Assembly (NCBI GenBank): GCA_019747875.1 | Contig: JAIEQI010000163.1 | Location: 1-40,873 of the forward strand | DNA from: Candidatus Obscuribacterales bacterium | GTDB lineage: Bacteria > Cyanobacteriota > Vampirovibrionia > Obscuribacterales > Obscuribacteraceae | Length of the DNA stretch: 40,873 bases | Reading direction: 5' to 3' | Part shown: piece after piece, positions 1 to 8,690 of the stretch | Position numbering within the stretch: position 1 is the first letter of the stretch | How the letters are laid out: each line of letters starts with the position of its first letter | Notes under the pieces: model-generated | Seen by the model: the letters and a program-made list of their open reading frames with translations, nothing else | Databases searched by the model: none | What the model was told of the DNA's origin: nothing | Program-made: the position numbers and the translations under genes

Positions 1-979
1 TGAACGCGCGCTTGCCGTCCTTGCCCTCGAGGGCAGGAATCGACCAGCCGAAGATCTTGCCGCCGTGCACTTCGCCGTACCAGATTCCCTTGCCGCGCAG
101 GTCGTAGTTACGGAGGTAACCCAGACCCTTGCTCAAGTCGAAGAGGTTGCCCACTTCGTGCATGTGGCGATGACGACGCACCGGCTCCGGGAACGTGTGC
201 CCCGGCATGGTGATCCACGACGAGTGGACCTTGCCGTCGAAGGACCGAACGATGTTGTAGTCCAGGTAGTTGGCAGCCTCGGAGAGAGCAGCCGTACCCG
301 GGTTACGCCGGCGGAAGTCGCCGATCATGAACATCGTGTCCTCGTTCACCACCAGCGCCGACCCGAAGGGCAGCACGGTGACGTTCGGGTTGCCCTTCAG
401 CCCGAGGAATTCCGCGAAGTCATGCGGAATCTCCGGACCATAGACCGCCTCGTCGGGATGACGATCGGCCCAGGCATCCAGACGCTCCTTCTGCTCGAGC
501 ACGAAGCGCATGATGTCGACTTCGTTCGGGAGCATGCCGGTGACGGACGGGATGTAATACACGTGGGCGCCGTACTCGGCGAACTCGGCGATGTACTTAC
601 CGCAGAGCTTGCCCAGAGCCAGGAAGCGCTTCTCGATGACGTCGTGCTTCTCCATGATCTCGGTGATCTCGGCGGGCACGTGCGCCTTCGTCAGCTTGGT
701 GACGACGTCTTCGTCATCGACCACAGCCTTGAACGCTTCCTCGTGGATACCACCACCCTGAATGATGATGATTTCCGGACGCTCGCCCTTCCGCATCTTC
801 TTCAGAGCGGTGTGGAGCTCGCGGTCGTGGCTCGGGAAGTACATGTGAGCCAGCGAAAGAATCTTGGTGCCGTTAGGCAGCGTGAGGCGGTTGAACCCGG
901 TCTCTTCCGGACAGGTCTTCACGAGGGGTCGAATCGACACCTTGAAGTCGTTACCGCCATTTCTGAGATTTCGTCCCAT
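1..979 (-). CDS. Metallophosphoesterase-like protein with degenerate metal site (partial)
   Basis: The frame is open for 326 codons from an ATG at 979 to the window edge, so the C-terminus is missing. The start has a strong ribosome site (AAAGGAG, complement of 988-994). I infer a diverged calcineurin-like phosphoesterase. The order of elements resembles that of the intact enzyme two genes upstream: an early strand (KILSLAHMYFPSHD, about residues 35-48), a later hydrophobic strand (EIIIIQGGG, about 71-79), and a C-terminal GEVHGGKIFGW block resembling the closing strands of phage-type metallophosphatases. The canonical DxH, GDxxD and GNHE motifs are not recognisable, so catalysis is doubtful. 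All 21 Lys codons are AAG and third positions are mostly C/G, unlike most of the window. It is last of three co-oriented genes. Family assignment is tentative; it could be a novel fold. Confidence 0.6.
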   Translation of the reverse strand, partial: MGRNLRNGGNDFKVSIRPLVKTCPEETGFNRLTLPNGTKILSLAHMYFPSHDRELHTALKKMRKGERPEIIIIQGGGIHEEAFKAVVDDEDVVTKLTKAHVPAEITEIMEKHDVIEKRFLALGKLCGKYIAEFAEYGAHVYYIPSVTGMLPNEVDIMRFVLEQKERLDAWADRHPDEAVYGPEIPHDFAEFLGLKGNPNVTVLPFGSALVVNEDTMFMIGDFRRRNPGTAALSEAANYLDYNIVRSFDGKVHSSWITMPGHTFPEPVRRHRHMHEVGNLFDLSKGLGYLRNYDLRGKGIWYGEVHGGKIFGWSIPALEGKDGKRAF

Positions 980-999
980 GATGGGTCTCCTTTGAAAAG

Positions 1000-1051
1000 T
1001 GCTCAGTTGCGGCTGAGCAAGTGAAAAGCCGATGCGTGGACACGCACCGGC
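1000..1051 (-). terminator. Intercistronic hairpins between HAD gene and downstream gene
   Basis: On the minus strand, downstream of the HAD stop, a 10-bp interrupted stem (1028-1051, GCCG..TGCGT with loop GTCC) is followed by TTTTC, like a weak Rho-independent terminator. A second 7-bp stem (1000-1019, TGCTCAG/CTGAGCA) lies just before the ribosome site of the next gene. Together they could reduce read-through or protect the downstream transcript. Confidence 0.45.
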
Positions 1052-1080
1052 TCATAAACAAAGCCGCAACCGAGGGCGGG

Positions 1081-1866
1081 TTAGCGCCCGTTGCTGAGTA
1101 AGCAGCCGGCCTCTTCGAGCTTCTTGAAGAAGTCGATGACGGCAGGCGCCAGATCAGCCCGGTTGTCCAGGCGAAGAACGCCGGGAACCGACACGTTGAC
1201 GTTGTACGGTTCCGGCACGAGGATCGCTGCGTTGCCGTAAATGGTACCGGCATGCACAGCGGTGAGCGGGTGGTCTTCGACGATGAGCGGGATGTGCTCC
1301 TTCGCCATCTCGACCGCCTTCTCATGCGGCTTGACGAAGAGAACCTGCTTGCGCGGGTTCTCCAGGATACCCAGACGCTCGATGAGGTCCATGGTCTCCT
1401 TCTGCGCGGCACCGGTGCCATTGGCAGCCAGAGTGTCCGGATTGTGGTCCGTCGCACCCGGAGCGTAGGTCCAGATTTCCACGCGGATGCCGGCGTCCTG
1501 GATAGCCTTCAGGGCTTCCTTGATGCCGGGCATCGGCTTGCGATCGTCGTAGCCACCACGGGACAGACGCGCGAAATTGTCGAGCCCGACCTGGAACTGG
1601 CGCGGGGTGATCGGCATACGTGCGTTGTAGCCCATGTTGTAGTGGTCGAGCATCGACGCGTCGAGCTTGATGCCCTTCTTGTCGAGCTCATAGAGCCTCG
1701 TCAGATAGTCGAGGAACGCGGTGTTGAAGTCCACGATCGGCCCGTCGAAGTCGAAAACGACTTTCTTGACGAACATGCGCTTTTGGGCAAGCAAGTTCGG
1801 CGTCGGCCAACCATGAGGAACACTCGCGGCGTTTGCGCGCAAACGCGTGCTGAGTTTCGAACTCAT
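1081..1866 (-). CDS. HAD-superfamily hydrolase (phosphatase)
   Basis: Predicted 261-residue HAD phosphatase. Motif I is DFDG at residues 39-42 (nucleophile D39, acid/base D41). Motif II is the Thr of IWTYAPG, motif III a Lys in VKPHEK, and motif IV IVEDHP with the second metal-binding Asp. A helical cap is implied by the roughly 80 residues between motifs I and II. Substrate cannot be read; nucleotidase-like enzymes have this size. Two in-frame ATGs occur (1872 and 1866). The AAAGGAG site sits only about 2 nt from the first but about 7 nt from the second, so 1866 is chosen. About 30 residues precede the fold, with no clear signal peptide. It is the middle gene of a GC-rich three-gene set of phosphoesterase types. 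Confidence 0.8.
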   Translation of the reverse strand: MSSKLSTRLRANAASVPHGWPTPNLLAQKRMFVKKVVFDFDGPIVDFNTAFLDYLTRLYELDKKGIKLDASMLDHYNMGYNARMPITPRQFQVGLDNFARLSRGGYDDRKPMPGIKEALKAIQDAGIRVEIWTYAPGATDHNPDTLAANGTGAAQKETMDLIERLGILENPRKQVLFVKPHEKAVEMAKEHIPLIVEDHPLTAVHAGTIYGNAAILVPEPYNVNVSVPGVLRLDNRADLAPAVIDFFKKLEEAGCLLSNGR

Positions 1867-1892
1867 AATCATTCTCCTTTTGGAATGAGACT

Positions 1893-1923
1893 AGCGGGCG
1901 GGCAAGCGAATTGCCTGCCCGCT
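1893..1923 (-). other. Strong intercistronic hairpin
   Basis: A 13-bp stem with one mismatch (AGCGGGCGGGCAA against TTGCCTGCCCGCT) closes a 5-nt loop reading TTCGC on the transcribed strand. It lies between the metallophosphoesterase stop and the HAD ribosome site. There is no T-tract, so it is more likely an RNA-stability or processing hairpin than an intrinsic terminator. Confidence 0.6.
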
Positions 1924-1928
1924 GAGAA

Positions 1929-2858
1929 TCACCGATCCGACTCTTGGTACAGCTTGCCGTCGTAGACGAAGCTGAGTCGGAGGTGGCCGTTCTCGTCAGC
2001 CAGGGGCATGACGGGAACCGGCTGGACGTGAACCATGCCGTTGTGAACGCGGAACGTGGCGAAGCCAGGAGCCCAGTTCGGGAACTCCTTCTTGGCATAC
2101 GACATGTACGCGTGATCACGATCGACAAGGTGTCCGAACTCGTAGGACCGGAGCTTGCCCACGGCGCTCATGCCCATACGATGGGTATGGCCGTGACCGA
2201 CGCTCCACTGCCAGCGGAACATGTCCGCCTGAGCAGAGGCGCCCGGATTCGGACGCACGAAGGTGCCGTGATGGAGGTTCAGGTCGTTGTTGAGGACCAG
2301 ACCACCTTCGAAACCGCCGCGCTCATCCACACCATAGAGGAACGTCGTGTTGTCCTCGGGGGTGAAGCCCATCAGGCTGTGGAAGTTCAGCGGCTCACGG
2401 TTGTGCGGCATCACCATGCCACCGATCTGGGGGCAGAACTCCTGCAAGAACCGGTAGATGCGGTCCTCGTGGTTGCCGAGCACGATGTAACCCCAGAGGG
2501 CGTTCGTGTCGTACATGAGTTCGTCCCAGATGCGCTTCGATTCGTCCAGCTCCTTTTGGGGGCTGTTGATCGTGCGCAGGGGCTTCGGGTGACGGGTCAA
2601 GCCGAAGATGTCAGACCAGTCTCCGATGGAGATGTTGACGTGCGGCTTGAAATCGGTGGCGAACTGCATGACCGCCCAGAAGAGGCGGCGATGGTGCGCC
2701 GGAATGTGCGCGTCCGGCAGGATGAGCCCACGAGTCCCTTCCGGGAGATCGAGGGGCAGAATGCCGGCATACGACAAGAAACTATCCTGAGGACGGAGCT
2801 TGCTGACCGACATGGCCCGCTTGATCCCGTCCCGGATCTTCAGTTCAGTACTGTTCAT
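1929..2858 (-). CDS. Calcineurin-like metallophosphoesterase
   Basis: 309 residues with the full di-metal phosphoesterase signature: DAH (49-51), GDWSD (79-83), GNHED (128-132), a His in LHHGTF, and GHGHTHR toward the C-terminus. Members hydrolyse phosphomono- or diesters such as nucleotides, nucleic acids or phosphoproteins; the substrate cannot be read here. No signal peptide or membrane segment is seen, so it is probably cytoplasmic. The ATG at 2858 follows GAAGGAG with 6-nt spacing. It is the promoter-proximal gene of the GC-rich cassette, and its end is separated from the HAD gene by 62 bases holding a strong hairpin. The form resembles metallophosphatases found in phages and mobile elements, but no integrase or structural gene is visible here. 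Confidence 0.88.
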   Translation of the reverse strand: MNSTELKIRDGIKRAMSVSKLRPQDSFLSYAGILPLDLPEGTRGLILPDAHIPAHHRRLFWAVMQFATDFKPHVNISIGDWSDIFGLTRHPKPLRTINSPQKELDESKRIWDELMYDTNALWGYIVLGNHEDRIYRFLQEFCPQIGGMVMPHNREPLNFHSLMGFTPEDNTTFLYGVDERGGFEGGLVLNNDLNLHHGTFVRPNPGASAQADMFRWQWSVGHGHTHRMGMSAVGKLRSYEFGHLVDRDHAYMSYAKKEFPNWAPGFATFRVHNGMVHVQPVPVMPLADENGHLRLSFVYDGKLYQESDR

Positions 2859-2871
2859 TTTTTGCTCCTTC

Positions 2872-2915
2872 GCTATTTTGCGAAAAGCAGATCAGCGCAC
2901 GTTTGCTATCTTGCG
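2872..2915 (-). promoter_or_regulatory. Direct repeats upstream of metallophosphoesterase cassette
   Basis: Two 11-base near-identical elements, GCTATTTTGCG (2872-2882) and GCTATCTTGCG (2905-2915), are 33 bases apart, about three helical turns. They lie immediately upstream of the first gene of the cassette. Helical phasing suggests a dimeric regulator site, but the regulator is unknown. Confidence 0.35.
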
Positions 2916-3727
2916 CCAATCTGAGAAAGTGTTCCTCAGTCGGAATGACCTTCGGAACTCGACCTCAATAGCCCTGACCGCGGGAATGATCAGAAAACTA
3001 TTTGATTGAGGTTGCGGGTGGAATTGGGAAGAAACTTGTAGTTGGTACGCGGGTGGAAAAGTAGAGAAGCAAACGTTATCTAGAGGCTATGAAAAGCGCC
3101 CCCGTTCTTTCAAACGTCCCTATACGCTATGGGCGCTATACCCAGGGAATTAGCAGCGAGGTGGTGAGAATCCCCCCAATGCTCATGCTGTTTGGCGTTT
3201 GCCTGTAACGAACACTATTAAAGAGGTTCTTTTTGGGGTACTCTTCACATTCCACAGCAAGATTATTAACCGTTCAGATTCTTTGTTGGCGGTAGTTTTA
3301 GCGATTAGCGAGGTTGGGCCACAGGGTTGTCAATAGTTTTACAAACCCCTTGATTTCACCGGTTTAATCTTTCTGGCAGGCAAAGCGTAACATCCACCCC
3401 GCCGAAATTCTCTGGCACCAGATGTGACACCACTCATGTAACACGTTTTAAGCGCCTCGCAAGCATGCGCAAACCTGCGTCAAGCGCAAAGCCATACTGA
3501 ACAGCCTCTCATTCGTCCGTCCCATAAGAGTGCCAATGATTTACGCCCAAACGCCTGGTCGGAGTCAGGCTTACACATGATTCGACGAAGCTTCAGTACA
3601 GAAATAACCATAGAAGCAAAGAAAAGCCCCCCGCACAGGACTGCATCAAAGTCTAGTTACGGTTTCTGGCAATACCCTTAGACTGATCAACAGACCGCGG
3701 ACCAAACTTACTATTTGGAGAAATTCC
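2916..3727. other. Gene-free stretch at the edge of the GC-rich cassette
   Basis: About 800 bases without a convincing gene. It marks the change from the GC-rich cassette to ordinary composition. Only short hairpin-forming stretches are visible (for example GCCT..AGGC near 3558-3574). I see no tRNA, integrase remnant or attachment-site duplication. Confidence 0.4.
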
Positions 3728-3979
3728 ATGCCGCTAGAAAGACCAGAGCGTCCAAACGACGCCGGAGAGACACCCAATGGCACGGCGCTTGCAGCAGAAG
3801 GCATTGCCGAATTGACTCATTCAAACAATGCAATCGACCAGATGACGAGCACATCACTAAGCGCTGCAGAACAACAATTAGCGCCAATGCAACTTATGAC
3901 TCAAGAGACCAAAGACAATCAGATCCGGAACCTGATGATAGGCGCAAGCACGAAGAGGCGGATCCAGGAAGGAAAGTAG
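3728..3979 (+). CDS. Small hypothetical protein, 83 aa
   Basis: An ATG at 3728 follows TTGGAGAAATTCC, giving a GGAG ribosome site with 8-nt spacing. The product is hydrophilic, with no Cys, no signal peptide and no membrane segment. It is rich in Ala, Thr, Gln and Asn, with a basic tail (STKRRIQEGK), and is likely helical in its middle third. I do not recognise a family. A frame overlapping it (3715-4029) lacks a ribosome site and looks like a shadow. The ribosome site supports a real gene, but the short length leaves doubt. Confidence 0.4.
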   Translation: MPLERPERPNDAGETPNGTALAAEGIAELTHSNNAIDQMTSTSLSAAEQQLAPMQLMTQETKDNQIRNLMIGASTKRRIQEGK

Positions 3980-4052
3980 ATCAGCATCCGCGACGACCCG
4001 GCTCCCAGACCGGACAGCTCGACCCCTAAATCAGGGCATGCATGTCCATACC

Positions 4053-5027
4053 CTATTGCTGGGCCGGTGGACTTTGCTGCTGTTGATTTGACTGCTGAAT
4101 CTTTTGGAACATCTCAACCCGCGGGTTGGGCTGCGAAGAAACGGTCAAAAGCTTCCGGAAAAGTACGACTTCATCAGCGTGCAGTTGCACCGGAAGAACT
4201 ATGTCGATACTAACCAAAAGGTCACCCTGTCCGCCCATGCCGAGACCCTTTAGACGATAAACGCGCCCTTTCTGCGTAAGTGGCTGGATCTTCATTACCA
4301 CCTTGCCAGTCGGCGTAGGCGCTTCAATTTCTCCGCCGAGCATCGCTTCGTAAAGAGTAACCGGCACGGTGCAGCAAACATCTTTACCCAATACGGAAAA
4401 ATAGGGATGCGGCTCGATTTGGACTTCTACGACCAAGTCGCCATGACGCTTTGAGCGCTGATCAATTTTGCCTTTACCAGGAAAACGAAGTTCTTGCCTG
4501 TCAGACACGCCAGCAGGAATATTGATTTCCTCGACTCGATCAGCTCGGATTGAACCCATGCCGCGACAATTCTGGCACTTCATCCGATCGACCGGCTTTT
4601 TGTTACTGCACAAAGTGCATGGATTGGCGTCTTCAACCCTGATTTGCTTGACGACACCCTTTACAGCTTCTCTAAGAGACACAGTAAAGGAAGCTTTAGT
4701 CTCAGGTGGTTCATCCTTCGACTTTGCTTCTTCTTTTACACCTGTGAGTTTGCCCCAGAGATCGCGCAGATGACTCTTTTGCAAGAGTGGCAAGTTGACT
4801 TTGTCGTACTCCTGCCGTTTGTAGGGATCCGACAAAACCTCCCAGGCTTCGACAATATCCTTATATGCTTTGACATTGGCCTCGGCATCTTCACCTTTCA
4901 ACGTCACATGCGGGCCGAACTTGTCGAAAAGCTCTTGGTACGCCACTTGTAACTCCTGGGTGGTCGCCTCAGGGCGAACTCCCAGAATGTAGTAGTAATC
5001 TTTAACGCCTTGCTGTTTAGGATCCAT
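4053..5027 (-). CDS. DnaJ-like protein lacking the HPD motif
   Basis: 324 residues. A J-domain-like start (KDYYYILGVRPEATTQELQVAY, from about residue 9) is followed by a central Cys cluster and a DnaJ C-terminal peptide-binding region (INIPAGVSDRQELRFPGKG; HGDLVVEVQIEPHPYFSVLGKDV). Standard DnaJ proteins activate DnaK through an invariant HPD between helices II and III. Here that place reads FGPHVT (G38-P39-H40), so HPD is absent. The zinc region has only two Cys pairs (CTLC and CQNC) instead of four CxxCxGxG repeats. The tail is Gln-rich. It may bind clients without stimulating DnaK, or may work as a decoy. AAAGG lies 7 nt before the ATG. It follows nrdJ on the same strand after 161 bases. 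Confidence 0.85.
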   Translation of the reverse strand: MDPKQQGVKDYYYILGVRPEATTQELQVAYQELFDKFGPHVTLKGEDAEANVKAYKDIVEAWEVLSDPYKRQEYDKVNLPLLQKSHLRDLWGKLTGVKEEAKSKDEPPETKASFTVSLREAVKGVVKQIRVEDANPCTLCSNKKPVDRMKCQNCRGMGSIRADRVEEINIPAGVSDRQELRFPGKGKIDQRSKRHGDLVVEVQIEPHPYFSVLGKDVCCTVPVTLYEAMLGGEIEAPTPTGKVVMKIQPLTQKGRVYRLKGLGMGGQGDLLVSIDIVLPVQLHADEVVLFRKLLTVSSQPNPRVEMFQKIQQSNQQQQSPPAQQ

Positions 5028-5188
5028 GGATGCCTTTTGCCGAAATACCCAACGGATATATCAAGTGATAGCCACAGCAATATTTTACAGCCAAATCAGC
5101 CAAGAGGGAGCTTCCAAGACAGCAAGGAGTTGCGCTGCGAAACATCAGGTTACGCGTGAATTAGGTCACAAGATGTCGTCAGGAGAGA

Positions 5189-8100
5189 TCAACCACATTT
5201 TGAAAAACCACACGATTGGCAAACCGCACAGCCATCTACTTTGAGCCAATCATCATTACCGCAGTGCGAACAAGAGCCCTGCCTAATGTCATCCTCGTCA
5301 ACATATCCTTCTATCGCAGCCGGATCAAAGTTCTTTTCATCGCCCAAGTGCCTAGAGATCTTGCTGAAGCTTTTGCGGTACTCCAAAATCGCTTTGGCAA
5401 GACCATCGCAGGGGGATTGAATCACAGTTGGCTTGTCAGCATCGCCAAAACGGAAGAAGGCTGGATAACCAGACTGTATGTTAATCAGCTGTTGAACGAT
5501 AGTTTGCTCAGCAAGCGATCTTTCCGATTCGCCAAACTGCGCTGCGTGTTGCAAAAATGCAGAAGCAAGCCGTCCAACCGCTTCAAACAATCCCGCCTCA
5601 ATGGCGCCCGGCTTGCCCATCCTCGCATAGACTTCAATCAATTCTCCAGGATGGTCTACTTCGTGATTGAGGCTGACATGCAGAGTGGAGCCCCCGCCGG
5701 GAGACCCGACGCGAACCTTGTAGGTAAGTCCACTGGTCTCTTCGATGTTGATTGGACGCTGCTCTTGATGCCCCAAAAGGGACAGCAAATCAGCTTCGCG
5801 CTCGAGGCGTTCCGCCGCTATTTGCTCTACCGGTTGACTCAAGCGGCTTCCATCCGGATAAAACGTTATGTCTTTGACACCCAGTTCATAGGCCAAAAGC
5901 AGAGCTTCCCCAATTGCCTGGTCTTCCATATCCAGCGGAATCGAGCAGGTGTTGGACACCGAATTGAATGACTCGGGAACCTCTGCTGTTCCTTTATGTA
6001 TGGCAGCTAAATGCCTGATGTATTTTTCCGGCTCAATTTCGATGCGAATCGGGAAAGCACGCTGCACCGCATCCGGTATCACAGCCAGCCCGCGACAAGA
6101 CTTGTTATTCTCGCGAATGCGGGACATCAATTCACTTTGATCGTCTTCTGATTGCGGCCATGCTTTGTACTTCTCCATCGCCTCCCGGAATCCCTGAGCG
6201 ACAAAGTTCACTTGCCGAGAACGCACTTTTCGCGAGAAAACAATACCGTTATGCGGGTCAACGCCCCAGCTTGTTTGCATTGCTTGGGCTAAAGTACCGG
6301 TTGGCGCGTTGTTTGTCATACACGAGTTGCGCACTTTTAGACCGCGCTTCTCAAAACGACTCCCCTTCCAGAGCGGATAAACCCCACGCTCTTTGGCCAA
6401 CTGACTCGAGGCTTCTACCGACGCCCTCGTCAACTGTCGATACAACTCCTCCACGGCAGCAAGTGCCAGCGGTTCGCCGAACTCCAAACCGAGCCGGGAG
6501 AGATATTCCGCGACGCCGGCAAAGCCACCACCGTTTCGTCGTTCCAACCTGGTAGTCATGTTTTGCGCAGGCAGCGGATACCAGCTTACATCGGACACGT
6601 TATCCATGAAGCGCTGCATAACACGCGCGACTTCCTTCATACGTTCGACATTATAACTGCCATCATGATTCCAAAAATCACGATGAGCGGCATGCATTGA
6701 AGAGAGATTGCAAGTACCCATATAGATGCGCCCATCGGTTCCGCGACCGGCAGGCAAGAACTGCTCACCACAAGGATTGCAAGTATTGAGATCGTATACA
6801 TGATTGTTTGCGTTAGCGGTATTGACGTGATCGTAGAAAGCAAGACCTGGTTCACCACTGGTTCTCATGCCATCAATGATTCTTTGAAAAACCTCAGGTG
6901 CATATAAATGTCCGTGAACAGTGACCTCAGTCTCGCTGAACTCCACACGAGCGTTTGTCAGTTTGCGTGCGGCTTCCTTCGCCTCCGGATAAAGCGCCAG
7001 GTCTACACTGTATTGGTTGAGAATCTGCTCTTTTGTCAATCTATTGATTTTGAATTGTCCCGTTTTCTCATCTCTGACAGGCTTACGCGGATCGTAAACA
7101 GGACCGGACCAAGCCTTCCCTTCAAACATACAAGGGTAAAACAGTCCGTCACGAACTGCGTCCATAAAGCCTGGCATCGCAAGTACAGTAATGTTTGTAT
7201 TCTTGAGATAATTTTGTTTTTCGATGTACTCAGCATAGAGCTGACCAAAACGTTGCTCGGATTCAATCAATAAGCGCTTCTTATAATCCATGCTCGATTC
7301 ACCGGAGCGCTGCTTGTGCTGAACTCGCATTTCCTTGAATGTCTCGGCCAGACTCGGACACTCAGAAAGGCGCTTCTTTTCAATAAAAAACAAAATGTCC
7401 GGATGGTCAGAATTTCGCAATTCAATTAAAGCACCGCCACGACGCCCACCTTGAGCAACCGCTTCCACAGCCTTTGCAATGCTTTTTTCGTAGAACCGGT
7501 CTGGTCCGGAGGCTGCAGCGCCATTTGCTGTAAGACTTGACCATGGGCGCAAAGTCGAGGTATTCAAGCCCATTCCCATCGCTGACTTAGCAGCGAGTGC
7601 TTCTATCTTTGCTGTGTCCTGAATACTCTCCAAACTATCTTCTACAAAAGCGACACCGCAGGCGGCAAGACAACCTTTTCCCTGCAATTCAGAGGCGATT
7701 CGCGCCATTGCATTTTTGTGATCGTCGCTACCGGCTTTCTCGTTTTTTTCTGGACCATCAGCTGCTGTCGCCCGCTTCTGCAACTCATCGGATAGCAGCC
7801 AGATTTGTTCCTCGTTAAGCCCTGCCAAAATGCCATGAGCCCAATATTTGAGCACCTTCAAAGAGACCACAGGGTCTGCATTGATGTTTCCCGGCGTGTT
7901 CGCCCAAAATCGCTGCTTTCCGATGTTCTCCGCAAAGGTTTTCGCCCACTCCAAGACCGACGGATGATTGATTGATTCCTCCAATGTAATGGTGACAAGC
8001 TCTTCAGGAGTGAGCACGTACTTCAATTCAGCAATCGCATTTGCAAAGGCGACACGATGCACAATATCGTTCACGTCTTCAATTGGAAGACCTGTTTCAG

Positions 8101-8260
8101 CATCTCGTTGAGCATACAAGCCGACGAGCGTCTCCCTTGTCGCTTCCCAGTACAAGTCTTCAAAATCGCCAAATTGGCGATAGACTCTGGTTTTCTGTTC
8201 TGATTGATGAGGAGCCTGCATTAGTGATTTATCTGAAGTTCTGTGTCTTAGCGTAAACAT
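5189..8260 (-). CDS. nrdJ: Adenosylcobalamin-dependent (class II) ribonucleotide reductase
   Basis: 1023 residues. The enzyme reduces ribonucleotides to deoxyribonucleotides using a thiyl radical generated from adenosylcobalamin, so it works with or without oxygen. Seen: GCLAACGVAFVEDS (redox Cys about 197-201), GMGLNTSTLRPWSS and ASGP (about 229-253), catalytic NPCGEQ (C497, E499), and CNLSSM with the partner Cys (C517). The 20-residue gap between C497 and C517 is longer than the 11 typical of short NrdJ. The C-terminus carries a CxxC...CxxC zinc-ribbon and a final Cys-Gly, typical of the thioredoxin-linked tail. No partner small subunit is nearby, as expected for class II. The ATG at 8260 has only a weak ribosome site; Met14 is the alternative. 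Two NrdR-box-like sites lie upstream. Confidence 0.95.
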   Translation of the reverse strand: MFTLRHRTSDKSLMQAPHQSEQKTRVYRQFGDFEDLYWEATRETLVGLYAQRDAETGLPIEDVNDIVHRVAFANAIAELKYVLTPEELVTITLEESINHPSVLEWAKTFAENIGKQRFWANTPGNINADPVVSLKVLKYWAHGILAGLNEEQIWLLSDELQKRATAADGPEKNEKAGSDDHKNAMARIASELQGKGCLAACGVAFVEDSLESIQDTAKIEALAAKSAMGMGLNTSTLRPWSSLTANGAAASGPDRFYEKSIAKAVEAVAQGGRRGGALIELRNSDHPDILFFIEKKRLSECPSLAETFKEMRVQHKQRSGESSMDYKKRLLIESEQRFGQLYAEYIEKQNYLKNTNITVLAMPGFMDAVRDGLFYPCMFEGKAWSGPVYDPRKPVRDEKTGQFKINRLTKEQILNQYSVDLALYPEAKEAARKLTNARVEFSETEVTVHGHLYAPEVFQRIIDGMRTSGEPGLAFYDHVNTANANNHVYDLNTCNPCGEQFLPAGRGTDGRIYMGTCNLSSMHAAHRDFWNHDGSYNVERMKEVARVMQRFMDNVSDVSWYPLPAQNMTTRLERRNGGGFAGVAEYLSRLGLEFGEPLALAAVEELYRQLTRASVEASSQLAKERGVYPLWKGSRFEKRGLKVRNSCMTNNAPTGTLAQAMQTSWGVDPHNGIVFSRKVRSRQVNFVAQGFREAMEKYKAWPQSEDDQSELMSRIRENNKSCRGLAVIPDAVQRAFPIRIEIEPEKYIRHLAAIHKGTAEVPESFNSVSNTCSIPLDMEDQAIGEALLLAYELGVKDITFYPDGSRLSQPVEQIAAERLEREADLLSLLGHQEQRPINIEETSGLTYKVRVGSPGGGSTLHVSLNHEVDHPGELIEVYARMGKPGAIEAGLFEAVGRLASAFLQHAAQFGESERSLAEQTIVQQLINIQSGYPAFFRFGDADKPTVIQSPCDGLAKAILEYRKSFSKISRHLGDEKNFDPAAIEGYVDEDDIRQGSCSHCGNDDWLKVDGCAVCQSCGFSKCG

Positions 8261-8559
8261 AAGGAATCCATTCTAGTTTGATCTTACCCGCAACTTGCTT
8301 TGTTCAATTCTTCCGTTTTGGAGCGAGCCCAGTCAGCCCTTGCTGCTGCAGCAAAAGCAGATACACTCCCTGTGGCACAGAAACTTATAGAGAGCTCTTG
8401 CAGTGAAAGCTACCCAGCTTCAAGACAGGCATCCTAGCGGAGCCAGGTAGATTCCAGACGGCAGGAGTTGACCATACATCTGCGACCGATTTGAATTCTG
8501 AGGCGAGCCGCTGAAACCAGCCTTCCCTTGACAGCTCGCAATTTCCCGACAAAATATTG

Positions 8560-8575
8560 ATACTACATTTAGTGT
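8560..8575 (-). promoter_or_regulatory. Candidate NrdR box (distal copy 1)
   Basis: Plus strand reads ATACTACATTTAGTGT, a 16-base near-palindrome matching the NrdR box pattern ACACwAtATnTwGTGT at most positions. It is about 300 bases upstream of the nrdJ start. NrdR is the usual repressor of bacterial ribonucleotide reductase genes. The assignment is by pattern only. Confidence 0.5.
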
Positions 8576-8690
8576 GCCTTCGCAAGCATTTCTTTTTCGC
8601 AGAAGACAGAATCGGAACAGAAACGCGGCTCTAACGCAGGAGCAGACAGCATTTCCACACGACAGGCAAAAGTGTAGAACGGATTCCTCT

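Noticed and set aside
65..1024. Plus-strand frame of 319 codons (and a similar one at 1944-2924)
   Set aside because: Both are antisense shadows of GC-rich minus-strand genes with proper ribosome sites and recognised motifs or an open frame to the edge.
3715..4029. 104-codon frame overlapping the 83-residue small gene
   Set aside because: No ribosome site, highly basic and Arg/Asp-rich composition; the other frame has a proper site.
8261..8560. Possible cobalamin riboswitch in the nrdJ leader
   Set aside because: GGGAAGGC and GCCACAG fragments occur on the minus strand, but in the wrong order and without a convincing AGYCAGGAGACCTGCC-type box.
8385..8585. 66-codon minus-strand frame upstream of nrdJ
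   Set aside because: No ribosome site, and it overlaps a candidate NrdR box; no protein-like features.
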